Positions 12,028 through 25,389 of a stretch of DNA of 64,000 nt are shown here, in pieces (the first letter of the stretch is position 1; every line of letters starts with the position of its first letter). The DNA lies in NCBI RefSeq assembly GCF_932276165.1, contig NC_064009.1:5270001-5334000 (forward strand), given 5' to 3'. The translations under genes were made by a program, and so were the position numbers. The notes beneath the pieces were generated by a model that did not search any database, had not been told where the DNA came from, and worked only from the letters and a program-made list of their open reading frames with translations. Source of the DNA: Plutella xylostella. Its lineage: Eukaryota; Arthropoda; Insecta; Lepidoptera; Plutellidae.

Positions 12028-14944
12028 TTGAATTACAAATGAAATATTTTATGTAACTGACGAGATATTATTATGTCGTATAAGTATGTTGAGATGATGT
12101 TGAGAAAATTGCCTCCTTGATGTCAAAAATTATAGCTGTGATTGGTGGATTCGTGGCGATAGTAGCTAATATGCCAAATGATTAATCATTAATCATTAGA
12201 GTAATTTGCCTGTATTTTTTGTATTTATTTTAAAACGATTAAGGATTAAGTATATTGACAGTATTGATAACATTGTGTTTTCATTCCTTAGTAAGCCCCA
12301 GAAGTTAATTCGCCTTCAAAAATGGAGGAGAGGCTAGGAGTTTTGACCGTTTGTCTTGTAGATAGTCGTTAATGAAAAAGAAGCAGCATATACCTGCATG
12401 CAAAGTAAACCCTTTAAACATCAAGACGTTGAAACAAATAACTGACAATGTATGCAAAGGCACACAATTAATTGTCATTCCGGACAACTTTTGTCCTCTT
12501 AAACTTGGAAATTGGCGTAACCGTTGAGTCACCCCCTTTTGGCTTAGTATAACACGGTCGTTTGCAACCCCCTACATAATGAACCTGCACTTTTGATAAC
12601 TCCCAAATTTTCCCGTGCCTTGCAAGCTTGTTAATGATTCAAACGTAATGCAGGCATTATTACTATTGGTAATTTTTCTCTTAATTTTTTATGGAACCTT
12701 GCAAATTAATTACATTAAACTCAGACTTCGGCGCTGCGTACACGGCACTATATCGCGATTCGTCATAAATACGGCGCGGTGATTGGTGGAATGCGCATTC
12801 AACGAGTTTATCAGCTGCGATAACAAACTCGTGTAGCCTTGCCTGAGGCCTAATCCTATAACCCAATAGGCTATTGCCAAATGTTGCAGAAGTTGTCAAA
12901 TCGCAATCAGCGGGGGCCGTGTCTCTGTTCTCTACATGTCAAAGCGCTAACATGTTGGATGTTGGGGGCTGTCATGTGCAGTGTTTTGATATGATATAGC
13001 TATGTGTTATTGTGTATGTAGTATGAAGGTATGGTGGCGCAGTATCTATGCGGCAGAAACCTTATCTACATCTCTTCCCAATGAAACAATCCAAAATTCA
13101 ACAATAAAGAAACGAAATTATGCATAACTTTTATTTAGCATCGTATTACTCTTGTATGAACCCAAACCCATGTACCCATGTGATTGACAAAAACACATGT
13201 TAATCAAACATAATCAGTCCATAACATATTATAATTAGCACCAGTTCGTGTTGAGTAGAATACTTGAAAACACAAATAGATTTAACTTGGGGGAGATAAT
13301 ATAAGCGGTGTTAGTGCTACTCAGTCAACTAAAATTTATCTCGGCTCGTATCATGAAGCTTTACAAATCGTACTTCGAATTTGAAATGGAATGCAGTGAA
13401 AAACTTATCTGAAGCATTATGCCACTAATATAAAAAAATAGGTAGGTATAGAATTCTAAATAAAAAAAATCTTACTTTGGGATTTTTAAAGTAGGTTCTT
13501 TTATTTTTCTAATATATTTTTTTATTGTCGTTTTTTTATTTATTTAAGAAGAAGACCGTTAGCTTGTATTTTAGAGCATTATTATTTAGTGAGGTCGAGT
13601 AGCATAATCATGTAGGTATTGTTACGTAACAAAGCTCTTTGGTACATTTCCATGATACGTATAGAATTGAGTAAATCTGCTTAATTTAAAGTTACTTAAG
13701 TTCTTAAACATTAAGATAATATGAATAACAAAAGTTATGATTGTAGGTACCTACTATATAGGTAAATACTTAATTTACCAGTTCATTAAAGTAATTTTTC
13801 AGTCTCGTCACTCGTACTCATAATAATATACATGGTAGGTACTATTGGTATTTTATATTAAAGAGTTTCCAAACAGTAACTTCATAACCACTTAAAGTAT
13901 TCAAGTTGGTATCGATGAGCTTACTCGTGGCACGCGTTGACTTAAAAATTTAATAAGGATCTTAATGTATTACATTACGGAAGTTGGTGTTAGGTACTCG
14001 TGTTAAAATCGAGGATTTTCTGAGATAAAGACATAATAATACCTACCTACCGTGATTTATTGCAAAACATAGAGGTGTTTAACCCCGGCAGAGTTGAGTC
14101 ACACCGGTCGCCTAGGTAGGTAGGTATATATCCGCGGAAATAAACTTTTAATTGACGGAAACCTCTTTAAAACAGTTGTTGATTTGGTAAATAAGATATT
14201 TATAAATAGAGTTTGTTGTAAATTTCGTAGGAAAGATCATGAACGACAAAGTAATGAGCTAATAATAGATCTCTTTTAGCGATTAAGCCGCCTATATTAT
14301 ATTGTGTTATAAGTTTGAATGTTGCCTTATGTGTTTTTATGTAGGTACAATAAAGTTATACCACTAAGAATAATGAGCCCAATCAATAAATAACTACAAA
14401 TATACTTACATGTAAATCAAATATCATTTATTGAGACTTCAACATACCTAGTGCAATTGCAATGAAATTAGGAAGATAAGTGGCTGAAATCAGCAGAATA
14501 TATCTGAATCCCCTGGTTCTATTTATACAGTCAGCTACTTGGTGATTCAGCGTCAGGATTGCGGATGCTTCTCTCCGTCACACGTACGACTGTGCGTACT
14601 CCATCCCGATTCTACTACCGAAGTATATAATATAGAAAACAGATTCCGAAGGCACAGTTTTTCACATAACAATGATTATTATCGAAAAGTAGTGCAATTG
14701 TGAGTTTCACTATCATAAAAGCATGTCACCATTGAAACAACTCATCATCGTTCTTTAACATAGCAATTTCTTACTAAAATTAGCCCACTGAAAAATATAC
14801 ACACGCACTCACGCCTTGTACTACTGTACTCCCTTGCGGGGAAGGCAGAGGTGCATTGCTGCACCCACTTTTCGCCAGAGAAAATTTGAAAAATATATTT
14901 TTTAAATTAAATATTATTGTTTTAATAATGATTGTGAAATTTAA
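12028..14944. other. Intergenic; one diverged MITE A end, no gene seen
   Basis: About 12524-12573 is a decayed right end of MITE family A (GAGTCACCCCCTTTTGGCTT, then AGTAT). About 14790-14870 resembles the 3' part of the SINE at 14945. Frames at 12305-12532 and 12681-12899 show no domain. TAGGTACCTAC-type low-complexity motifs recur (13750, 14040, 14115). Confidence 0.5.
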
Positions 14945-15322
14945 AATTGCATACCCGTACATACATACATATGCACTCACGGCTGTAATCCCCGAAGGGG
15001 TAGTCAGAGGTGGCTCACACAAATGAGCCACACACTTTTCGCAGCACATTTGTACTCACGTGATAGGTTGCGATTGCGAACCATATCGCCGTTTTTTGGA
15101 ATAAGTACAATGCACTTAGGATACACATCTAGAATCTAGATGTGCAGGTTTCCTCACGATGTTTTCCATCACCGTAAGAGCACGTGGTATTATTGTACTT
15201 AAACTCCTTAATTGAAAACACAATTGAAGAATTCATTTGTACAGGCCAGGATTTGAACCCACGGCCTCTCGATTGAGAGGAGGAGGCCTTATCCATTACG
15301 CCACCACCGCTCTCCGTTGCAC
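14945..15322 (-). repeat. tRNA-derived SINE, nearly full length
   Basis: Minus-strand order: a tRNA-like head (15322-15243) with A-box TGGCGTAATGG and B-box GGGTTCAAATCC; a body containing GGTGATGGAAAACATCGTGA and the palindrome ATCTAGATTCTAGAT; a 3' part with a GGGG-flanked TGACTACCCCTTCGGGGATT hairpin; and a TATGTATGTATGTA tail. A related 5'-truncated copy is at 44965-45120. The head cannot form an acceptor stem with its 3' side, so it is not a functional tRNA. Confidence 0.8.
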
Positions 15323-16025
15323 ACCCGTACTCGATAATTGAATTACCTACATTTAAAACTGTGACTTAGGGGTAGGTATGCCGTGCATTTTAATTCCTGA
15401 AAACAACCCATTTACAGTTTATTCTGTTACTATTTTCAGGTTTACTTTATTTTACCGCATCAAAGAATAGAAGATATAGGCCTCTCCTCTTTAGCGGAAT
15501 GGTACTACGTTATCCCTTGTCACTGGGCCAATTTCCTTGCCGTACCCTTGGACAGTCACGTTGGTCATAAATTGGACCCTAATCTGTCAAATGATTGCTC
15601 ATTTGTTGAGCAGTCAATGACCCCAAGTGCAAACAGCGGTCGGTAAAGATTTTCTGTTTACAGATAATGATGGCTAAATTTATACAAGAAAGGATGGATG
15701 AAAAGGATGTCCATAGTAAGTACATTAAGCTTTCAGAGTTTAAAGCCCCGTTCAACTTTGACCTTTTATTTAATGGTAATGTATTTTTTAAATGCTTTTT
15801 ACATTTTAACGAATTTGTAAATCTTTCCCGCCTCTACAAAGAAAGCAAATTAAAGGAGTCTCGGTACGGGGCTCAGTTTCTATTATAAGTATACCTACAT
15901 AAATTAATTATTTATCTAACTGTGCGTATATATTATAATGCATTAATAAAACTTTTATTAATGATACCTCAAAAACCTCTAATTATTTATATAAATGAAA
16001 TATTACCTTTTGGAAATCTGAATTC
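15323..16025. other. Intergenic, no supported gene
   Basis: The only notable frame is 15667-15888 (73 codons, ATG start at the second codon region, preceded by a TTTACAG). It has no recognised domain and no partner exon that I could find. Confidence 0.4.
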
Positions 16026-16029
16026 AAAC

Positions 16030-16172
16030 CCCCTTATTCATAGAAAAGTTACAATACGTTTTAACTAATAAACTGTTTTGTCCCTCTCTGTCAATGAACA
16101 AATTGTTCTTTGTCGGAGAGGGACAAAACAGTTTATTAGTTAAAACGTTTTGTAACTTCTCTATGAAAAAGG
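16030..16172. repeat. Foldback MITE
   Basis: Left arm 16030-16090 (with CGTTTTAACTAATAAACTGT) and right arm 16114-16172 (with ACAGTTTATTAGTTAAAACG) are almost exact reverse complements, including the GTCCCTCTCT/AGAGAGGGAC-type inner part. A loop of about 25 nt separates them. Confidence 0.85.
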
Positions 16173-17640
16173 GGGAAAGTCTTTTAAGCATGAGAATTAG
16201 CCTTCAGTTTGGAGACCGTTTGATACCAAAATTCGTAAATTTAAATGTTCGAGCACCGAGGATAAACAAAACGCAATCTGTAACTGCTTGGCAACTGCAA
16301 TGAAGGACTAGAAATACAAACATTAGACAGGCAGCTAATAGAGTCTGATTGCTGTGGAAAGCCGAGACATTTCAAAGTATTCTAGCGTCCTGTGAGGCCT
16401 GTCTTATGCACTTAGATCAGAAGCTGAATTATGGCTTATGATAACGATGAATAACCTAACATAACTTTCCAGAGATTTGTGAAAAACCATTGCATATTAT
16501 TATTATGTGTAATACTGGTGTGTATGTAAATCAACAAAGTCTACAGTACCTAAACATATAAGTACAGCCAGCCAATGTCAATCACTTCAGCCTACGTATA
16601 AGTCCTGAAATCACAACATTGACAAATTATTTACATAAATTATTGCGCATTGGGTGAGGTAGTTTATCGGAAGCAGTGTCACTGACCTCTACCCTTGAAC
16701 CTGTGATAAGATAGGGATTTCACCGTTCTACGCCTTATTTATGTACTGCGTAGCATGTTGGGGGTTAATAAGCTAACTAAACTTTTAAAGGGCTTTTATA
16801 CATAATATTATCTGTCTGCTTCCCAGAATGCTTTGATAGAAGATCATTGATCTGTTTTTTTCTTACATCATTAATTTGTATAAGGATGGGACTTAATGGG
16901 ACTCCAATGTACCTACCATTCCTTAACCCGCAGTGGGGTATAAGGTATAAGATTAATAATAATATCAATTATACAAGGCATCAATGACCATTATCATATG
17001 ATACATCATATATCATCAACCATTATTTTATAATACAAAAACATACAAAATATACTCAATTGTAACTGTTAGAAAAACTAACTTTACTTTCTATTACCAC
17101 TATTAGGTAGGTGTTTGTGTTTATGTTACTTTGCTTGGTTATGAATGTGTGTAAATATGTGTTGAATTGCCTACCCTGCCAGCAACTGCTATATATAGGT
17201 ATATAACCTAGTAAAAAACTTTACAAAAAATTAAGTATCATCTATTACTTATAGTGTTATAATACAATGAAACACATCCCTTGATTTATTACACCCTATG
17301 ACCTATGAGAGATTCCTCCGGAAATCTTATTTCGTAATAGTTCAAAATGTCAGAGCGTGTACCCAGTCTCGTGTGTTATTATGAGATTTATAATTTTCAA
17401 GTATTATAAATTATTTTAGTAGTTAGCTAACTTTATAGTTGTGAACGAATTCATCAACTTAATCTAGGAACAGTTAGAGGGCAGGAAGATCACCTGGTCA
17501 GATAATATTATCAATGTTGCCGACAAACAGTGAACAAGAGCGGCACACGACCGAAAATTTGGTCACAAGGATGCCTATACCCAACAGTTAGCAATACATA
17601 TTATATGGCTTAAGCTGATGATGCGATACGTCGTATTATG
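16173..17640. other. Intergenic, nothing seen
   Basis: AT-rich sequence without a supported frame, RNA or repeat family. Confidence 0.4.
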
Positions 17641-17641
17641 T

Positions 17642-18022
17642 TATGAATATACTTTATTGACAGAAAAAATATGTAAAGTATACATAAGTTGAACAATTAA
17701 ATAAAGAATTTACATTGTTACCTAAACTAGGCTCATCACCTGTGCTTTAGATAACAAGCTCTTCCTTTATAACTTAATGGTAGGCACTACAAAGAGTATT
17801 ACAGTGTAGAATGAGTTTATAATATATACATTCATTAGAGAAAGTAATTAAAAACAAAAAAACAAAAGTACTAATAATACAAGGACGTACAGTAAAAACG
17901 TCCACATAAATTAAATTAATAAAGACTTACATTACTAAATAATATTTATCTGTTTATCTAATTTTCCAAATCGAAAATTCAAAACAATTTCAACACACCT
18001 AAACCAACCAAAAGTGACAAGA
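17642..18022 (-). mobile_element. 3' UTR of LINE 1
   Basis: Downstream (minus strand) of the reverse transcriptase stop at 18023. Ends with CTGTCAATAAAGTATATTCA near 17645, a usual LINE 3' end with an AATAAA-like signal. Confidence 0.6.
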
Positions 18023-19939
18023 TCAACCGCGGAGGGGGGAAGATAACAATTTTTCCGTTTCGTCATAATCGAGAGAAAATAACCATTTAATCAAAACAGA
18101 TTTCGCCTCAAAGGAATTAATTTTGTAGATGAAGTGTAGCCTATTTGCTAGGTTGTACAGGAAGCCAGCTAAGTAACATTGGAATCTGTGCACAAAAAAT
18201 GTTTTATAACTACAAGTGGAAAATATATTAGATGAGCGACGTGATGAACAAGGTTTATTGAGGGACAGTGGATTTAAGAAAACGCGTTTATGAGTTCTAA
18301 GAATAGTGTTAAAGATGAATAACTTACGAACAGTTAGGACTCCACAATTTTGATAAAGCTCAGTAGTAGAGTACCGCTTTTTCCGAAATGTAGCTACTTT
18401 TAAAATTGCTCTTTGAGCACGCTCAAGAGGCAGAAGGTAGGTTTTGAAGGTCCCTCCCCAGGAAGCAATACAATAAATTAGAATAGACTGACACAGTGTA
18501 AAGTAGACTAGTTTAAGTAGTCTAGGATCAGCAATATGGCGGAGGGAGCTAAAAATGGACATCAAACTTCTAACTCGCATGGTGAGGTTTACAATGTGGT
18601 GTTTAAAAGTAAGATGAGAATCGATTAGTATACCAAGGTATTTGATTTGTGATACTGATTCAAGGCAGGGACAGATACAAGAAGCGGAGCAATCGGAGCA
18701 AGAGTTTTCATGAGCCCATATTTTGAATTCTGATATAGGTATTCGAGGTTTTCTAATTGAGAACACGATGAACTTAGTTTTGTCAGTATTTAGGGTCAGT
18801 ATGTTTAAGCGGAGCCATTCCTTGACTAGGTTGAAACCATTCTGAGCATTACTAAAAACATCGTTCCAGCTATTTCCCTGAAAAACCAGGGCGGTATCAT
18901 CCGCGAAAGTAAAAATGTTTCCTTTGTGTAAAGGAATGTTACAGAGGTCGTTAATATACAGCAGAAATAGAGTGGGACCGAGAATACTTCCCTGGGGCAC
19001 ACCAAAAGTAACTGGCAGGGGATCACTAGTGATTTCTCCTATCCTCACCATTTGTAACCGATTCGTGAGATAGTCACTAAATAAATCTAGAGTTATTCCA
19101 CGAACTCCATAACACTCAAGCTTCCGCAGGAGCAATGGTACCGATACGGTGTCGAATGCTTTGGCAAGATCAAGGAAGATTCCTAAGCATTTTTGACCCT
19201 TGTCAAGGCTAAGAGCAATAAAATCAGTAAGTTCGGTCACCGCATCGGTCGTAGACTTGCCACTACGAAAACCAAACTGATTGGAAGACAGGAGAGAATT
19301 TTTTTCAAGGAAGTCCACCAGACGAGTGTTAATTAAACGTTCTAAGATTTTGGAGAAGAAGGACAATATAGAGATAGGCCTATAGTTATTAATAAGAGTT
19401 CTGTCACCACTCTTATGAACAGGAACAACAATGGCTTTTTTGAAGGCGGAAGGGAAGGTACCAGTATTGATAGAAAGGTTACATATATGAGTTAAAGGTA
19501 GCAAAAGAGATGATTTATTTAATTTAACAATAGAAGAGGATATGCCATCCCAACCGACAGAACCCAGTAGTTTTAACGAGTCAATAACAGATTCAACTTC
19601 ACTTAAGTTAGTAGGAATAAGCGCGAATGAGGAAATGGGGTTATGGAAACGGGAACGGTTTAAGTCAGGATTTACTATGGGAGCATTTTTACCAGCAAGA
19701 TTTTCGCCAACCTTGACAAAGAATGAGTTAACTTCATTAACGGCTATTTGTGGAGTACAATGATTACTTATTAAATCATGCGCAGATGTCACTTTGGGTT
19801 TTCTATTTGTAAGTTTATCAATGACTTTCCAAGTTTGTTTAATACCGGAGTTACTTGCGTTTTCAAGCTCAGTGCGATCGTGTAACCTTTTTAAACCTCT
19901 TTGTTTAAACCAGAAATAGGCAAAATTTAATCGATGGCA
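18023..19939 (-). pseudogene. 5'-truncated non-LTR retrotransposon, reverse transcriptase ORF
   Basis: ORF2 of a LINE (Jockey/CR1-like group; clade not certain). The frame is open for 639 codons from 19939 to the stop at 18023, with a stop (TGA) just before it and no endonuclease domain, so the copy is 5'-truncated. Counting from the codon at 19792, RT motifs appear in order: HKSGDR and NNYRPIS (about 126-140), NQFGFRSGKST (171-181), DLAKAFDT (208-215), GVPQGSILGP (264-273) and the catalytic FADD box (296-299). A C-terminal thumb-like region follows. An unbroken frame suggests a fairly recent insertion. Its 3' UTR differs from that of the second LINE at 25390-27158. Confidence 0.85.
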
Positions 19940-20152
19940 TCACTGGATTCAATGACAGCGACGTCGCCACCGGAACAGATAAGATTGTGGCACTATACTG
20001 AATTCTGACATATCTACAGATAATTCTAGTTTTGAAGTAAGAACTCAAACTAATCTGTATTATAAAAATTGGTGAAATAAATACATTTGAAATTCGAATT
20101 TATGTTACGGGTTACGGGTATATTACTCTACGGTCTACGGTGTACATGTTAC
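19940..20152. other. Intergenic spacer, possible retroelement end
   Basis: Between LINE 1 and the heptamer array. About 20040-20090 has a GTGAAATAAATACATTTGAA stretch like the 3' end of a plus-strand retroposed sequence. Nothing else is clear. Confidence 0.3.
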
Positions 20153-20370
20153 GGGCTACGGGCTACGAGCTACGGGCTACGAGCTACGGGCTACGGGCTA
20201 CGGGCTACGGGCTACGGGCTACGGGCTACGGGCTACGGGCTACGGGCTACGGGCTACGGGCTACGGGCTACGGGCTACGAGCTACGGGCTACGAGCTACG
20301 GGCTACGGGCTACGGGCTACGGGCTACGGGCTACGGGCTACGGGCTACGGGCTACGGGCTACGCGCTACG
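20153..20370 (+). repeat. (GGGCTAC)n heptamer array
   Basis: About 31 head-to-tail 7-bp units, mostly GGGCTAC with a few GAGCTAC, decaying at both edges (TACGGTCTACGG on the left; GCGCTACGATCTTCGCGC on the right). Seven bases read in threes give a 7-residue repeat (GYGLRAT) in open frames, which explains the 140- and 84-codon frames here; they are not genes. GGG runs with 4-nt loops fit a G-quadruplex pattern. Confidence 0.95.
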
Positions 20371-20933
20371 ATCTTCGCGCTACGGGCTCAATAACACCGG
20401 ACAGGGGACACGCGGGGACGAAAAAATATTTAAAACTTATATAATTTTCCAACAAAGGTTATTCTGTCAACAAAAAATATATATCGTATCGATGAATAAT
20501 CGTTTATGAGATTCACTCGTGAGCCTTTATTCATTTGCTACAGAAGTACCCAGTACTAGGAACCTATAGGTATTGCATGTTAATCACACGAACTACCTAG
20601 ATCGCTTGACATCTAACTAATTCGTTCGTCGGGGCTCAGCATGTTACACAATACACAATGTGGAACATCAGAGGAGTCGATGTAATTACTCCTGCCAGGG
20701 TTCAGCTACCTCAGCTTCAGATTAAATATTTGCTCTTATGTGTACACCGGTACAGATGGATTTTTATCAGTGAACGAAAGGAGCAGGGCAAAAATTTAAA
20801 CCTCAGTTAATCACATGAGTTTTTGGCATAATACCTACGTTTGGGAGAAGAGTTTTTTTTATGATTTTCCAAGATTTCATATAATATTATGTATTATGTG
20901 CAAGAACTTGTTCCGTACTTACTCCTTATATTT
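20371..20933. other. Intergenic, nothing seen
   Basis: No supported frame or repeat family. Confidence 0.4.
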
Positions 20934-21205
20934 TATACAGGGTGTTGCAAAAAGGGTATACTAAGCCGAAAGCTACATGTGCAGCATGGTATAGGTATCT
21001 AAGCCCAAAACTGAATTTCAAAATTCGCAAAAAAAAATATTCATTGTCCATAGTAAAAAGTCACGTGACCAACTAAGTTTCTATGGAAAATTAATAAAAA
21101 AAAATTGACGAATTTTGAAATTCTGATTTCAGTTTCGGGCTTAGATATAACATGCTGCACATGCTAGTTTCGGCTTAGTATACCCTTTTTGCTACACCCT
21201 GTATA
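20934..21205. repeat. MITE family A, long copy
   Basis: A 272-bp element that folds over almost its whole length. Ends are TATACAGGGTGTTGCAAAAA and TTTTTGCTACACCCTGTATA. Inner complementarity continues through ACATGTGCAGCATG/CATGCTGCACATG and AATTTCAAAATTCG/CGAATTTTGAAATT. Confidence 0.9.
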
Positions 21206-22815
21206 ATTAGATTAGATTTAGAATACCAGGTAAATCACGTATAATTTAGTTATTATACCGATGTACATTATTAAAGTGAGAATACTCAATCAATCCTTGT
21301 TATACATATAAATGTTTGCAAGTAACAATTTAAGATACGTGGATTTGACAATGATTATGGTTTAGACTGATTAATTATACTGAGTTCTCAATCGAACCAA
21401 AGGACGTTATTTTACCTACTGTATCACTGATAATATTTCACCTGATATACAATGTACAAGTTACAACACACGCACATAAAAATAAGACAGATATTAACAT
21501 TCCTCCTTCAGTTTGTTTTCGTTTCGGTTTGTAATTAATTATTAAAGTTATAAAGAAGAAAATTTGAAATTTTGAACAACAATAAAACACAGTACGCTCA
21601 CTATGTGCCCGCCGTATTGGTACCAGGGCATTGAACCAACTCTTGAAAAATCATTTCTTATGTTGTCTGGGTCCGGATATTGATATTGTGGAATCGGATA
21701 ACAAAAATCATTTCTATTTAAGTTTACTGGGTAATGGGTATTCTGAGTAATGAATAGTATCTAATATAATTCATTCATATTTCGTATCATTTGTATACTT
21801 TAGTTTGATATTTATTGACTTCATACGTACCAGTGTTGGCAATGATTATGTGGGCTCAGGTCTACTTAATGATTTACGTCTATTTTTTTATTCTTGCATA
21901 ACTTAATTTAACCTAAGTGATTTATTAGGTTTGCATATTTATCAAGTATGTTCACTTCATAGCTGTAATTTTCAGATTTCAATATTTTTATCTTCAAAAT
22001 AAAGGGTGGAAATGTTTCTGTCTGTAGGCTAGGTAAGTGTAAGGCGGTTTACACGCTGTAATTTTTGAAAAAATAAAATAAAACGCCCTGTCCCGCGGTA
22101 AGGCAGTGGTTTGACCGCTGAAGATGAACAAGAATCGAGTAAAACTAGAAACATAAACGAGTTGGCGATCAGCGGGAAGTGAGTGTTAGTTTCGATAGTT
22201 TTGTCGCCGGGCTACCATGTTCGTAGGCAAGTGTGCAAGAGTGCACACTATTTTAGTGTAAATAAATGATCGAGCGAGCGAGCATCGCTGAACAAGTATC
22301 AATGTGCGAGTATTATATTTTACAGCTCTTGTCACTCAGCGATAACTACTGAAGCGAGCCCTCGCTGGCTGCCTTTTTTAAACAGAAAATTGCATAACCC
22401 ATAAGTCATAATATGCCTGTATTATTAATAAACTAGCTGTTTTGTACCTACAATTTTCGAGGGTGAAACCACGTCGTATGATATGATAACAAAATAACTA
22501 ACAATATAAAACTTTGTTCCGTTTATCTTGTCAGGAAATAAGTTGGTAAATAAGAAAAAACACAGAACAAATACAGAAAATATTGCTTCAGGCGCGCATC
22601 GCTGCCTCTGAAAACGAATAAACCTATAAGCCCATAGATAAATATGCCTTTTGTTAGCTACACGATATTCTTTCTTATCTATTTATAAGCGACAATTCTA
22701 AAGAGGTCAATGGACCCAATTCGTTAGACCCCTGTTGCGTCAATATGAACAGCAAAACGAGGCATAGGTACACCTTGTTCTGTTTCAGAAGTTTTTTTTC
22801 TATGATATCATTTTT
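21206..22815. other. Intergenic, nothing seen
   Basis: No frame of note. About 22040-22380 is slightly more GC-rich with GAGCGAGCGAGC but without splice or coding signals. Confidence 0.4.
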
Positions 22816-22905
22816 ATGCAGACGGCAGCGGCGGCGTCATTAAGCTAGTCTTTTCTGTTTAGGAGATGCTTTTCTCACTGGAACTTTTTCATTGCACGGG
22901 AGTAG
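22816..22905. repeat. MITE family B, right-half remnant
   Basis: Carries GCGGCGTCATTAAGCTAGTC and ends CACTGGAACTTTTTCATTGC, the reverse complement of the family's left end at 38967 and 47546. The other half is missing. Confidence 0.6.
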
Positions 22906-22937
22906 AACATACCTATCTAAATACATACTTATGAACA

Positions 22938-23095
22938 GATGAACACCCAAGACATGAAGTACAAATATCTGCCTATAAACAAATATCCGCCCCGGCCGGG
23001 GATCGAAGCCGAGAACTTCGACACAGAAGTACGACCGAATGGTCTAGTGGTTAGTAACGTACCACTACACCATTCGGCTATCAAAATTCTGAGAA
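22938..23095 (-). repeat. tRNA-derived SINE
   Basis: On the minus strand: an A-box-like AATGGTGTAGTGG, then a B-box-like GGCTTCGATCCCC followed by GGCCGGGGCGGATATTTGTT. The last part is the usual body of a widespread lepidopteran SINE as I recognise it. The head also forms a hairpin (GAATGGTCTAGTGGT/ACCACTACACCATTC). Confidence 0.75.
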
Positions 23096-24690
23096 ACAGG
23101 CTGTTAGAGGTGGATACTAAAATTGAAGAAGGTTCATTGACCCGTGCCGGTAGTCGGTCTTACTAACTTTGGTCAGCGATAACGCTATTTTAGATATTAG
23201 GATTGTAGGTATTCTAATAATTGGGCCATTCATATGTTGTACCTGAAATATTGTATACACAAACGATAATCCCAGAGGGGCTGGCATATTTGTCTATTTA
23301 TACTTACGTAGGTAGTTTTCAGTAAAAAAAAATGCTTACCATAAAAGTTATGTTTACAATGCTAGGTAATTATTTACACAGCTAAGCCCACTTGAAAAAT
23401 ATTATAAATTTTTCGTAATAATAAATAATTAATCTAAATTGGGCTATAAATATTAAAAAATATATCGGATACATTTTTCAAGTTGCATAAAAAAACTAAA
23501 GTACTTATACCTGACCTACATAATGATTACCTACGTGTTCTTTCGGCTACTGAATTAGTATATCTTGCACCTGCAATCTGCTCTAACAATATAAAAAAAT
23601 ACTTACCTAAGTACTTTAAGGGTAAGTGGGAGTTGCAGTAAATTGTATCCAAACTTAGATTTTGAAACGTGAGAGTACCAACTACCGTCATAAAACCTTA
23701 AAATGGAAAGGGGGCTGCTACATGTAAGGTTTCTCTGTAATAGTTGATTTCTTACAAAATATAATAATTTGTGTATAATAACTGGAGCTCTGAACTTTAT
23801 CAAGTCGACCTCAAGTAGTTTGCACAAGGGATAAGATACACAGGGAAGGCCCAGTTGTAAGTTTTGAAACATTCCATACAATATGGCCTGAATCTTCATA
23901 ACTTTCCGCCCAGAAGTAGTATACAGGGTGGCCCATTGAAATATGTCCCCGAGTCCCCGGGATGTTAAATCTAGGTACAAGATATAAGAGTCATGTTGAA
24001 ATGTCTCATTTGATACATAATATTTGGGAACTTATCTGGATTTTATTAGGTATAGCAATAGTTTTTTACCCAAGAAGATACAAGTTTGAGGTGTTTCTAT
24101 GTCCACGTTCTATCTCGTATGTGTCTATGGCCCTGTAACTACAAAAAATGTATCGATTTTGATGTGTGTTTTACTCTGAGTTGCCTTATTTCATTAAAAT
24201 CGGTTCAGTGCGTCAAAAGTCGTAGAAAAAAAGTTGTCCAGAAAGAGCCCCTATAAAGCCTTCAAAAATGATACGGTTTGCAATCGGTTAGTGGTCTTGT
24301 CATCGTTTCTACATTAGAACGAGGTGTGAGTGTTTGTTTTTTTTAAAATCTGAAAACACATTCTACTTATCCAGATAGACAATAATAATTTTACCGAGAG
24401 CCAACGTACTTAAACATTTCCTTACATGAGTAATACAACCAACAAAACTAGCCCGTTGACCCATGCTGACCACAGTCGAATGTTTTGCTCAACCCTCCAA
24501 ACAACCCTTAGATATAACTTTCTCGACCCACTAACTGTACTCCCGGGTGTTGGCTTACTGCTGCCCACTGACGGGTTATTGACATTGTGGCGACAAAAAA
24601 TATAAACGAGATACAATGAGAAAATTACTAGTTTACTACCCATGTGTCAAGGTAAGAATATTTATAGTGAATCGTTAGGAAACATAAAAA
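23096..24690. other. Intergenic with possible old transposon
   Basis: At 23923 an ACAGGGTGGCCCATTGAAAT end-like motif occurs, and 24050-24350 looks like decayed transposon sequence. No transposase frame was found. The 125-codon frame at 23603-23980 (minus) crosses that end and has no domain. Confidence 0.35.
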
Positions 24691-24920
24691 TAAACTCACG
24701 TGCAATGAAAACTTTGCACTTAAAAATGCCGATGACAAATGGCCTCAATTTGTATAAAACATCTAATTTAAAATTGGAATTAATTATTTTCGTTTTTAGT
24801 TGGTAATATTTAATGCACTGTTAAATGTTATTCAATATTGCAGACGGTGTCATTAAGGTAGCTTTTTCAGTTTAGAAGTAATTTGGTGCTATTTGTCACT
24901 GGAACTTTTTCATTGCTCAA
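24691..24920. repeat. MITE family B copy
   Basis: Left TAAACTCACGTGCAATGAAA; right half GCAGACGGTGTCATTAAGGT, then TTTAGAAGTAATTTGGTGCT and CACTGGAACTTTTTCATTGC. Both ends match family B in inverted orientation. Confidence 0.75.
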
Positions 24921-25389
24921 TTTTATTTTATGAGCCCTCCTACTTATTATCATTCATGTAATGATTAAACGGGTGCAATAAAATACGTAAAAAAACCTTG
25001 AAAGTATCTATTTAAAACATGATAAGATTTAAGGGCCACTTGCACAATTATAATTAAATCTAGATTTAGTGTCAAATCTCGTAATTTTCAAAAGTCAGTG
25101 GACGATGAATTGTAATTGTAACAATAATTATTGATTGTTACTGCTTCTACATGGTCCGATTCTTGGTAATTGAAGAAGTTATTGCCCCTAAAATGGGGTC
25201 ACAAATTGTTATAGATATTCTGGAAATTATGTTTAATATCATCAATATAAATTTAACACAGATTTGCCAAGACAAATAGGTAGTTCGAAGAATTGTTAAT
25301 TATAAGTATCCAGTTTAGTTGGGGATTTTAATGTAGGGCAGTCTAATTACTATCGCTGTAGATTTTCAGTCAAGTCATACTTTTGTAAT
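24921..25389. other. Intergenic, nothing seen
   Basis: AT-rich, without frame or repeat I could assign. Confidence 0.4.

Noticed and set aside
15243..15322. tRNA gene on the minus strand
   Set aside because: A and B boxes are present but the acceptor stem does not pair, and the sequence continues into a SINE body and tail.
15667..15888. 73-codon frame after a splice-acceptor-like sequence
   Set aside because: No domain, no matching upstream exon, and composition like the surrounding AT-rich DNA.
20087..20509. 140-codon frame with GYGLRAT repeats
   Set aside because: It is a by-product of a 7-bp tandem repeat, which stays open in several frames; no start context or non-repeat domain.
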